Assembly (NCBI RefSeq): GCF_002115745.1
Contig: NZ_JFKB01000025.1
Span: 1 to 46,927, forward strand
DNA length: 46,927 nucleotides
Origin: Thalassospira alkalitolerans
Lineage (GTDB): Bacteria > Pseudomonadota > Alphaproteobacteria > Rhodospirillales > Thalassospiraceae
Reading direction: 5' to 3'
Position 1 is the first letter of the stretch. The number at the start of each line of letters is the position of its first letter. The notes below the pieces were generated by a model. That model worked only from the letters and a program-made list of their open reading frames with translations. It did no database searches and had not been told where the DNA came from. Positions 35,001-40,712 of this stretch are shown piece by piece. The position numbers were made by a program, and so were the translations under genes.

Positions 35001-35187
35001 GGCGGGCGGATCGGGCTTCGCGCCGGGCAACGGCAAGGGATTGTTTATCCTTTGGGTTGCGCCCATCGGGAAAAATTCGTGCGCCGCAATCAATCAGATC
35101 AATTGGTTTGCCCGATGAATCAAGTGACAGGATGCTCCAGCCAATTGAATTGGTGCCAAGATCAAAAGAAAAGCGACGTTTCGTCAT
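32038..35187 (-). CDS. cas9: Type II-C CRISPR nuclease Cas9
   Basis: This 1049-residue RNA-guided DNA nuclease is in the compact II-C size class. RuvC-I holds Asp9 in FSFDLGTNSIGW. An arginine-rich bridge helix follows (ARREARSARRRRDRYLKRR, about 54-72). RuvC-II holds Glu515 in VVLEIARDLKQSK. The HNH domain holds His600 in EIEHILPFSRSLDN and Asn623 in GANRAKGN, with the same 23-residue spacing as H588/N611 of N. meningitidis Cas9. RuvC-III holds His741 and Asp744 in HHAIDAIVIG. A C-terminal PAM-interacting region of about 250 residues follows. There is no csn2 or cas4, consistent with subtype II-C. A tracrRNA is encoded divergently upstream. The PAM cannot be deduced from this window. Confidence 0.98.
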   Translation of the reverse strand: MTKRRFSFDLGTNSIGWSILSLDSSGKPIDLIDCGARIFPDGRNPKDKQSLAVARREARSARRRRDRYLKRRDELMGRLVTFGLMPSDRDGQKQLEHLDPYALRATGLDDALHPHHLGRALFHLNQRRGFKSNRKTDRGNDDSGITKIGMKNLQDALKAEGCRTLGELQHRHHQANQTPAADTAPQSVRAKVRGEGAKAYYDFYPSRDAIADEFDQLWDAQAAFHPDILTADAREKIHDTIFFQRKLKTPDVGKCTFNNAERRLPTAMPIVQHFRILQFVGDLRLIDAGLVRHPLDRDQRTLLYRALLAKPKLTFKAIRKTIGIGSEFTFSHETEKQTDVKGDLTAAILGTPKYFGPKWRDMSMADQTEIVDKLIHEENEEILIETLHNRFGFDRTKCEAIADAKIPDGYSRLGKTALETLVEIMRDDHLPYDLACKKAGYDHALLPDGEILDELPYYGIALERHVAFGDGESDNPEKRYGKIANPTVHIALNQLRHVINALIARYGHPDQVVLEIARDLKQSKAKRDEINKQQKKNQDKNDQRRTKLQELGIAINGENMLRLRLWDELDEHNIAARSCPFSGENISISRLFSPEIEIEHILPFSRSLDNSPANKTLCLRGANRAKGNRTPWEAFGRDGETGYDWAEIATRGARLPHNKSWRFAPDAMERLERDGDFLDRQLTDTQYLSRIAREYVSKICDPNAVWVTPGRLTAWLRRHWGLESILSTGNATKNRDDHRHHAIDAIVIGVTDRGILNRISRAAAIAEAEDLDRIIADMPEPFADFREKVRHKVDEIIVSHKPDAGFVPGHRHGAATPGALHNDTAYGIVETNAKGISTVVTRKDVMSFGSKKDIETIRDLTIRQSLVDAVADTGAGAPFKDALRNWSVQTGTKRVRVETKLSVIPIHDRAGKVYKGYKGDGNLCAEIYQRPDGKWGDEIISRFDAVQPGFTPQWQRNFPTARRVMRLFRDDMLMVDIDGTMTVCKVVQLSSGMITLTRHHEANTDSRNRDKDDPFKYTYCSGDALRKRRARKLFVDPLGKLRGDTPEDG

Positions 35188-35345
35188 GTGAATGCCCCTG
35201 GAAATATGCGCATTTTTTTATGTGCAAAGTAATTGATGTTAGGGCAGGGGAAGGGGGGCGTCTGCTCTTCTTTCGGCTTAGGTTTCCTATCCAAGAGAGG
35301 GGGATGTATCGCGTTGACGTAGCGATGGTTTTGTTCGAAGATAAT

Positions 35346-35442
35346 TTGTCTTTTAGCAGAAGACGAGTTGTGGTCTGGCTGTTAACAAGCTTTAGAGCAC
35401 AAAATTGCAGGGCAGGCTCCGGCCTGTCCTGCCTTTGTTTTT
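35346..35442 (+). ncRNA. tracrRNA of the type II-C system
   Basis: The stretch 35350-35375 (CTTTTAGCAGAAGACGAG, then TTGTGGTC) is the reverse complement of the 3' 26 nt of the CRISPR repeat, apart from three positions: two give the internal bulge usual in crRNA:tracrRNA duplexes and one lies at the outer end. It is followed by a segment with small stems (GCTGTTAACAAGC, GCTTTAGAGC) as candidate nexus, then a terminator at 35407-35442. Transcription is on the plus strand, divergent from cas9. A possible promoter is TTGACG (35314-35319) with GATAAT (35340-35345), but the 20-nt spacing is long. The 5' end is approximate. Confidence 0.9.
35407..35442 (+). terminator. Rho-independent terminator forming the tracrRNA 3' end
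   Basis: GCAGGGCAGG (35407-35416) and CCTGTCCTGC (35423-35432) form a 10-bp stem with one G-U pair and a 6-nt loop, followed by CTTTGTTTTT. In type II systems this hairpin stays on the tracrRNA as its last stem-loop and helps bind Cas9. Confidence 0.88.
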
Positions 35443-35457
35443 AAGGGGGAAAATGCA

Positions 35458-35600
35458 GTCCCCTTTTCCAATAGTCGTCATACCGGGCGGTGCGAAGCCA
35501 TGATCCGGAATCCCTAACCCTCTATTGTGACACATGGATTCCCGCGTTTAAACAAAAGGGGACAGGACAAAAAAAAGGGGACAGATTTATTTTCCCCAAA
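35458..35600. repeat. Truncated REP-like repeat and GTCCCC/GGGGAC inverted motifs
   Basis: GTCCCCTTTT (35458-35467) is the inverse of AAAAGGGGAC, which occurs twice (35554-35563 and 35573-35582). Between them lies a broken copy of the repeat seen at 36462-36551: GGCGGTGCGAAGCC (35486-35499), CCGGAA (35505-35510) and the 22-bp block at 35524-35545 ending ATTCCCGC. The right arm of the REP hairpin is missing. Such GGGGACAGATTTAT-type words are often seen at edges of REP/RAYT or IS remnants. No transposase gene is present. Confidence 0.65.
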
Positions 35601-35639
35601 AGATGCTGTGTAAGTTCGTCTGTTGTGTAGATACAAAAG

Positions 35640-35668
35640 TTGACACTTTTACCGGGTGGATTTACAGT
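35640..35668 (+). promoter_or_regulatory. Promoter of mazEF
   Basis: TTGACA (35640-35645), a 17-nt spacer and TACAGT (35663-35668) form a good sigma-70-type promoter 39 nt before the mazE start. Its -10 overlaps the start of the operator palindrome at 35667. Confidence 0.75.
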
Positions 35669-35686
35669 AGCTACATATGTAGCTAC
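35667..35686. promoter_or_regulatory. 20-bp palindromic operator of mazEF
   Basis: GTAGCTACAT is followed at once by its reverse complement ATGTAGCTAC, giving a perfect 20-bp palindrome at the -10/+1 position. AbrB-fold MazE antitoxins bind such sites, alone or with MazF, for autorepression. The assignment is by position and symmetry. Confidence 0.8.
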
Positions 35687-35706
35687 GCCATATCCGGGAG
35701 AATGTT

Positions 35707-35967
35707 ATGCAAAGTGAAATCAAGCGTTGGGGCAACAGTGCCGCTGTGCGGCTTTCCAGCAAGATTTTGGCGCAGGCGCGGCTGGATGTTGCCAGTCCGA
35801 TCAGCATTGACGTCAAGGCGGGAAAAATCATTATCGAGGCGGCCCGCACAACGACCCGAAAGGTCAATCTTCCTTTTTCAGAAGCAGACCTTTTGGTTGG
35901 GCTTGATGCCCATGGTGCGCATGAAGATGAGCTTGCGCAGCCTTCTGCGGTGGAAACGGGCGCGTGA
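35707..35967 (+). CDS. mazE: MazE-type antitoxin (AbrB/SpoVT fold)
   Basis: This 86-residue protein has an N-terminal swapped-hairpin AbrB domain (IKRWGNSAAVRLSSKILAQARLDVASPISIDVKAGKIIIEAAR) for DNA binding. A charged, likely disordered C-terminal part (LPFSEADLLVGLDAHGAHEDELAQ) would wrap around and block the toxin. GGGAGAATGTT precedes the ATG. Its stop overlaps the mazF start. It represses the operon through the palindrome upstream. Confidence 0.95.
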   Translation: MQSEIKRWGNSAAVRLSSKILAQARLDVASPISIDVKAGKIIIEAARTTTRKVNLPFSEADLLVGLDAHGAHEDELAQPSAVETGA

Positions 35968-36332
35968 TGGCGGGGCCGTATGTGCCGGAGCGCAATGACA
36001 TTATCTGGCTGGATTTTGAGCCGACCAAAGGCAAAGAGATTGGCAAATATCGACCGGCGCTGGTGCTATCGTCGCGCCCGTACAATATGCAAACCGGCCT
36101 GATGATTTTCTGTCCGATCAGCACAAGCATTCGCGGGGGCGTAACGGAGGTTCCGGTTGATAATCTTGATAAGCCTTCTGTGGTGGCGGCCAGCCTTATT
36201 CAAACTCTGTCGTGGAAAGATCGGAAGGCTGCTTTCATTGCCAAGGCCATGTCGGGCGTGATGGAACAAGTTCTCGTCCGCATCATTCCGTTGATCGGTG
36301 CCGATGCGGTGATTGAAAAATTTATTGAGTGA
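35967..36332 (+). CDS. mazF: MazF/PemK-type endoribonuclease toxin
   Basis: This 121-residue toxin has the family phrases RNDIIWLDFEPTKGKEIGKYRPALVLSSRPYN, CPISTSIRG and ASLIQTLSWKDRKAAFIAKA. MazF enzymes cut single-stranded mRNA at short sequences. I use the ATG at 35967, which overlaps the mazE stop by one base (TGATG); a GTG at 35964 could add one residue. The length is close to the usual 110-120 residues. A terminator follows at 36386. The module lies next to a CRISPR locus and between two copies of a REP-like repeat. Confidence 0.95.
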   Translation: MAGPYVPERNDIIWLDFEPTKGKEIGKYRPALVLSSRPYNMQTGLMIFCPISTSIRGGVTEVPVDNLDKPSVVAASLIQTLSWKDRKAAFIAKAMSGVMEQVLVRIIPLIGADAVIEKFIE

Positions 36333-36385
36333 GAGCGCGTTCCAAACGGAACGAAATGCGATCCTTGGATGCCTTTCCAAATAAG

Positions 36386-36418
36386 GACTTCCTCTGAAAA
36401 AGAGGGCGTCTTTTTTTT
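36386..36418 (+). terminator. Terminator of mazEF
   Basis: GACTTCCTC (36386-36394) pairs with GAGGGCGTC (36402-36410), with one mismatch and one G-U pair, followed by eight T residues. Confidence 0.78.
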
Positions 36419-36461
36419 GCTTTTTCGATGGTCGGAAAATTGTACCAATAACCATCATGTC

Positions 36462-36551
36462 GGCGGTGCGAAGCCGTGCCCCGGAAGGTATCGCCCGGTG
36501 CGGATCATTCATAACCCATTGTGACACATGGATTCCCGCCTTCGCGGGAAT
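36462..36551. repeat. REP-like palindromic repeat, complete copy
   Basis: This copy shares GGCGGTGCGAAGCC (36462-36475), CCGGAA (36481-36486) and a 22-bp identical block (36518-36539) with the copy at 35486-35545. Here the hairpin is intact: ATTCCCGC-CTTC-GCGGGAAT at 36532-36551. Such ATTCCCGC/GCGGGAAT elements are common interspersed repeats in Proteobacteria. The rest of 36552-36638 shows no gene and a short ATGCTTGATGCTTGATGCATG repetition near 36578-36600. Confidence 0.8.
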
Positions 36552-36638
36552 GATGGCGTGGGGGTGTGGTTGGGGCAGGATGCTTGATGCTTGATGCATG
36601 GTTTATGGTGGCGGGGTGTGGTTGGGCGGATAAAGAAG

Positions 36639-36668
36639 CACCCCGGCAATCTGGTGACTGCCGGGGTG
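36639..36668 (-). terminator. Terminator hairpin after the MFS gene
   Basis: CACCCCGGCA (36639-36648) and TGCCGGGGTG (36659-36668) form a perfect 10-bp stem. On the minus strand it is followed by CTTCTTTAT, a weak U tract. It lies 43 nt past the stop of the transporter gene. Confidence 0.7.
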
Positions 36669-36710
36669 GGCTGGGCCGTTGAGGTGCATCGTTGGGGGAA
36701 GGGGCGATGC

Positions 36711-37916
36711 TTATCCCTGTTCCGCCGGAACAGGGGCAGTTCGCAGGCCCAGAGTGACGATGATTGAAGCGCCGACCAGAAGCAGACCGGCGATGGTGAA
36801 GACGCCAAGTACGCCGCTGGCATCAAAGACAAGTCCACCGACGCCCGAACCCGTCGCAATGGCGAGCTGGAAGCCTGCGACCAGAAGGCCGCCGCCGCTT
36901 TCGGCTTCGTCAGGGACGGTGCGGGTGATCCAGGTGGACCAGGCGACCGGAACACCGCCGAATGCCATGCCCCAGATGGCGACAAGCACGGCGGTCGGGG
37001 CAATTGCGCCCTGAATGCTGACCATGCCGATCCCGGCAAGGCCCATGATCATCGGCATCATGATAAGGGTCATGCGAAGCGAGCGTGCGACAAGCGCGCC
37101 GCCGATATAGGTGCCGATAAAGTTGGCAACACCAAAGCCGAGAAGAATGCCCGCAACACCGGCTGTTGCAACGCCGGTGACGTTTTCAAGAAACGGCCGG
37201 ACATAGGTGAACAGGGCGAAATGGCCGGTAATGATCAGCACCAGCGCAAACAGGCCAAATTTCATGCGCGGGCGGCCCATGATTTCAACCAAAGTGCGCA
37301 GGCTGGCCCGGCCGCGTGGTGCCATTTTGGGCAGGGTCAAAAACTGTGTGACCAAGGCCAGAACGCCCAAAAGCGACGCTAGCAGAAACACACTGCGCCA
37401 GCCAATGACATCACCAAGGTAGCTTCCGAGCGGGGCGGCAAAGATGGTGGCGGCGGAAACGCCGCTAAACAGGATCGACAGCGCGCGCGGAATGCGATTT
37501 TGCGGGACCAGCCGCATGACGGTGGCAGCCGCCATGGTCCAGAAACCGCCCAGCCCGATGCCCAGCAGGATGCGGCCCGCCAGCAGCAATTCAAAGTTTG
37601 GTGCCATCGAGACGATGATGTTCGAGATAATCAGCAAAACCGAAAAGCTGAGCAGAACATAACGACGATCGAGTTTTCGGGTGACGGTCGCGGTCAGGAG
37701 GCTGGTGATCAGGGCGAGAACGGCGGTGGTTGACATGGCCTGACCGGCCAGACCCTCGGTCACGTGTAAATCGGCGGCCATCGGGGTAAGCAGGCTGACG
37801 GGGAGGAATTCGGCTGTGACCAGCCCGAAAACACCCAGCGTCATGGAAATGACGGCCCACCAGGCCGGCGCGTCTTGCGCGGCTGCGGCCGGGGACCTAT
37901 TTGCTGTATCTGTCAT
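36711..37916 (-). CDS. MFS exporter, NepI-like (DHA1 group)
   Basis: This 401-residue protein has twelve hydrophobic segments. The N-terminal AEFLPVSLLTPMAADLHVTEGLAGQ, the loop LDRRYVLLSFSVLL, LGGFWTMAAATVMRLVP and PVAWSTWITRTVPDEAESGGG resemble E. coli NepI, an exporter of purine ribonucleosides. The real substrate is unknown; drug or sugar efflux is also possible in this group. The gene is divergent from an AraC-family regulator at 38059, which is likely to control it. Confidence 0.9.
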   Translation of the reverse strand: MTDTANRSPAAAAQDAPAWWAVISMTLGVFGLVTAEFLPVSLLTPMAADLHVTEGLAGQAMSTTAVLALITSLLTATVTRKLDRRYVLLSFSVLLIISNIIVSMAPNFELLLAGRILLGIGLGGFWTMAAATVMRLVPQNRIPRALSILFSGVSAATIFAAPLGSYLGDVIGWRSVFLLASLLGVLALVTQFLTLPKMAPRGRASLRTLVEIMGRPRMKFGLFALVLIITGHFALFTYVRPFLENVTGVATAGVAGILLGFGVANFIGTYIGGALVARSLRMTLIMMPMIMGLAGIGMVSIQGAIAPTAVLVAIWGMAFGGVPVAWSTWITRTVPDEAESGGGLLVAGFQLAIATGSGVGGLVFDASGVLGVFTIAGLLLVGASIIVTLGLRTAPVPAEQG

Positions 37917-38058
37917 CGGAAGTCCTTCGTAAAAGGTGTTTGTGCGTTGCAGCGAAGATACAGGGTCTGACCCGGACGTGCTATGTCAGTTTCTCTGAGA
38001 TTATTGATCATTCGTCCGAAACTGGTTAGAAGGGGTCTAACACTTCGGGAAAAATGAC

Positions 38059-39036
38059 ATGCAGATGCTTTCAAGTGACCTGATCAGCGAGCTTCTTTTG
38101 GGGATGCGGATTGACGGGGTGCATTACAACCGGATCCAGATATCGCCGCCGTTTGGCGTGCGGTTTGGGGTTGATCCGGGGCGGGCACAATTTCATTTTA
38201 TCGCGCGTGGCACGGTTTATTTGCGCACGGACGGCGGGGCGGTTCATACGCTTTGCGGTGGCGATGCTGTGCTTTTGCCGCGCGGCGGGCTGCATTCCCT
38301 GTTGTCTGATCCGGGTATTCCATGCCGGGATGTGACGGATTTTGATGCCAGAATGATCTGCAAGCGGGTTGATGATATTCATGTCTGCAAGACCGAGATA
38401 TGCCGCAGCAATGACACCCTGATTTTCAGCGGCTGCATGGAATTTGACCTGGGCAGTATGCATCCGCTGGTGGCGATGATGCCCGAGGTGATGCAGGTGG
38501 GGGATCTGATTGACCGCAACCCGGAAATCCTGCCCATTCTGGAAGCCATGGCACGTGAGGTCAAAGCCGAGCGGGCCGGATATGCCGGTATTCTGACCCG
38601 GCTTGCCGATGTGGTGTCGGCATCCCTTGTGCGTGACTGGGTTGAATGTGGCTGTGGCGATGCGGCGGGCTGGGTCGAGGCATTGCGTGATCCGCGCATG
38701 GGGCGGGTGATTGCCGCCCTGCATCGTGATCCGGGGCGCAATTGGACGGTGGCGGCGATGGCATCGGAAATGGGCAGTTCGCGGTCGGTCTTTGCCGAAC
38801 GGTTTTTGGCCGCAACCGGGGTGACGCCGCTTCGCTATGTCACCGAACTTCGCATGCGCCTTGCCAGCCAATGGATCGGGCGCGACCGCATGAGCATTGA
38901 AATTGTCGCCGAGCGGCTGGGCTATGGGTCGCAGGCGGCATTCAGCCGGGCGTTCAAACGCACCATGGGAAAATCGCCCGGTGCCATGCGGGTTGTTTCC
39001 CCGGTTGGTGATATGCGCGAAATCGGCGTGGCCTGA
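38059..39036 (+). CDS. AraC-family transcriptional regulator
   Basis: This 325-residue protein has an N-terminal cupin-like effector domain (VRFGVDPGRAQFHFIARGTVYLRT, LCGGDAVLLPRGGLHSL). The C-terminal AraC DNA-binding domain has two HTH motifs (about residues 220-315: WTVAAMASEMGSSRSVFAERF and SIEIVAERLGYGSQAAFSRAF). It is divergent from the MFS exporter, and the pair is a common efflux unit. The effector domain matches the AraC_binding_2-type cupin found in regulators of exporter genes. Confidence 0.92.
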   Translation: MQMLSSDLISELLLGMRIDGVHYNRIQISPPFGVRFGVDPGRAQFHFIARGTVYLRTDGGAVHTLCGGDAVLLPRGGLHSLLSDPGIPCRDVTDFDARMICKRVDDIHVCKTEICRSNDTLIFSGCMEFDLGSMHPLVAMMPEVMQVGDLIDRNPEILPILEAMAREVKAERAGYAGILTRLADVVSASLVRDWVECGCGDAAGWVEALRDPRMGRVIAALHRDPGRNWTVAAMASEMGSSRSVFAERFLAATGVTPLRYVTELRMRLASQWIGRDRMSIEIVAERLGYGSQAAFSRAFKRTMGKSPGAMRVVSPVGDMREIGVA

Positions 39037-39068
39037 TTGCCAGAGGTTCAGGCGGCTAGGTCCTGCGG

Positions 39069-39704
39069 CTAAAGCACGGCAAAGCCAACTGATACAATCA
39101 GCATCACGGCAAAGATAATATTGATTACCCGCCCGGCGCGCGGGCTTGACAGCAGGCGTGAAAAGCTTGCGCCAAAGATCAGCCAGATTGTGTTAACCAT
39201 AGCAATGACCAGCGCAAGAGCCGCGAGTTTTAGCGCGTTGTTCAGCCATGCAGAGTGCAGGATGATGTGGTGGCTGGCATAGACCGCGCCAATCGCGGCA
39301 AAGGCCTTTGGGTTGGCGATGGCCAGCATCAGGCCACCCCGGAAATCGGGGGCGGTGCTTTCGGGGCTTTTTGCACTTTTCGTACTTTCGGGGGTTAGCC
39401 GGGATGATATGCCGGGGCTGACCGGTGCGGTGGCGATTTTCCAGGCAAGATAAAGGATATAGGCCGCCGCGATCAGGGTCAGGATATTGCCAGCAACGGG
39501 ATGGGCCAAAAGGGCGGTGGCGACCCCGGTTGCGGTCAGGATCAGAACACCTGTGGTGCCCGCGATGATGCCGCACAGGTAACCAAGGCTTGGCCTTATG
39601 CCAAAGGCGGAGCCGGTTGCCGCAAGGCTTATGGTGGCGGGGCCGGGGCTTCCCATCAGGGGCAGGGCAGCCAGCCAGAGGAGTAGCAGATTTTCCGTTA
39701 TCAT
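39069..39704 (-). CDS. LysE/RhtB family exporter
   Basis: This protein of 211 residues starts at the ATG at 39704 (MITENLLLLWLAALPLMGSPGP). The in-frame ATG at 39737 adds 11 polar residues without support. The conserved GSPGPA motif near residue 20, about six hydrophobic segments and NPKAFAAIGAVYAS are typical of amino-acid exporters of this family. The substrate is unknown. It is co-directional with the IclR gene 71 nt away. Confidence 0.9.
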   Translation of the reverse strand: MITENLLLLWLAALPLMGSPGPATISLAATGSAFGIRPSLGYLCGIIAGTTGVLILTATGVATALLAHPVAGNILTLIAAAYILYLAWKIATAPVSPGISSRLTPESTKSAKSPESTAPDFRGGLMLAIANPKAFAAIGAVYASHHIILHSAWLNNALKLAALALVIAMVNTIWLIFGASFSRLLSSPRAGRVINIIFAVMLIVSVGFAVL

Positions 39705-39808
39705 CGTTGTGATGTTCCCGATTGTCCGGCAAAGCATGACAGGCAGCGTGCCATATTTTGCGCGGGTCGGTCTTGAACGATTGTGACGGTTGGGATGGTC
39801 AGAGAATT

Positions 39809-40570
39809 TCAGGCCTTGCCGTAAAGTGCCTGTTGCCCGGCATTGGCGGCTTGGCGAAGGGCGGTCAGCACCGCATCACGTTTTTCGGTGATCAGGCTGG
39901 GCGTTGCACCAAACACCGATAGGGCCGAAATCATATTGCCATGTTGGGTCAGGACCGGCACAGCAAGGGCGAAAATTTCGCTTTCGCGTTCGCCGTTATT
40001 GGTCGAGAAGCCCTGTTGGCGGATGGTGGCCAATTCGTCTTTTAACATCGCAAGATCGGTGATGGTGCGGTCTGTCATACCGGTCAGATCGGCATTGGCG
40101 AAATAATGGTCCTGATCGGCCGCGCTCATGAAGGCCAGCCAGAGTTTGCCGTGGGCGGTGCAAAACGCATCAAGGCGCGATCCGATGCGGATATCTACAT
40201 AAAGCGCACGGTCGGGCAGGGCCTTGGCAATGCAAACCGCCATGTCGCGATCAAACTCTGTGGCCATGCAGGCTTCGCCGGTTTGCCGCGCCAGATCATC
40301 CAAAACCGGTTGGATCACGGTTGGCAGGCTGCCGTCATGGCGCACCCGGTCGCCCAAATCAGCAAAGACATAGCCCAGTCGAAACACCCCGCGCGCCACC
40401 ATACGCAACGCCCCGGCATGTTCGAGCGTATGCAAAAAACGATGGGCGGTGATCATGTTGATGTCCAATGCCGTCGCCGTTTCCCCCGCCGTCAGTTCAG
40501 ACCGGCCTTCGGCAAAGAGTTCCAGAATGCGAAAGGCCTTAAGCACCGATCCGTTAAGCTGGCTTGTCAT
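39809..40570 (-). CDS. IclR-family transcriptional regulator
   Basis: This 253-residue regulator has an N-terminal winged HTH (about residues 5-70: VLKAFRILELFAEGRSELTAGETATALDINMITAHRFLHTLEHAGAL) and a GAF-like IclR effector domain (VLDDLARQTGEACMATEFD, FCTAHGKLWLAFMS, GFSTNNGERESEIFALAVPV). It is divergent from the thiamine-diphosphate enzyme gene and probably controls it. AT-rich dyads in the gap (40665-40697) are candidate binding sites. Confidence 0.93.
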   Translation of the reverse strand: MTSQLNGSVLKAFRILELFAEGRSELTAGETATALDINMITAHRFLHTLEHAGALRMVARGVFRLGYVFADLGDRVRHDGSLPTVIQPVLDDLARQTGEACMATEFDRDMAVCIAKALPDRALYVDIRIGSRLDAFCTAHGKLWLAFMSAADQDHYFANADLTGMTDRTITDLAMLKDELATIRQQGFSTNNGERESEIFALAVPVLTQHGNMISALSVFGATPSLITEKRDAVLTALRQAANAGQQALYGKA

Positions 40571-40664
40571 GGCGGGTGGGGTCCTTGGCTGTGGGCGTGT
40601 TGTTATGTGGCGCGGTGATTTTGCCCGCGCGGTGTCTTGACGCGGGCGCGTTTCCCGGAATAAA

Positions 40665-40697
40665 CTATATTATAAATTAAATTTCAAATATAGAAAT
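40665..40697. promoter_or_regulatory. Candidate IclR operator/promoter region
   Basis: Two overlapping dyads occur in a strongly AT-rich stretch before the ThDP enzyme gene: CTATATT (40665-40671) with AATATAG (40687-40693), and ATTTC (40681-40685) with GAAAT (40693-40697). Either could bind the divergent IclR protein. The second lies 15 nt before the ATG and would block translation or transcription directly. Confidence 0.45.
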
Positions 40698-40712
40698 ATG
40701 ATAGGGTATCAC

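Noticed and set aside
34827..35444. A 205-codon plus-strand frame over the start of cas9 and the tracrRNA
   Set aside because: It is mostly antisense to the cas9 N-terminus and ends in the tracrRNA terminator. No domain or ribosome-binding site supports it.
35554..35600. A full insertion sequence beside the tracrRNA
   Set aside because: Only short GGGGAC motifs and a broken REP-like repeat are seen; there is no transposase gene or clear terminal repeats with target duplication.
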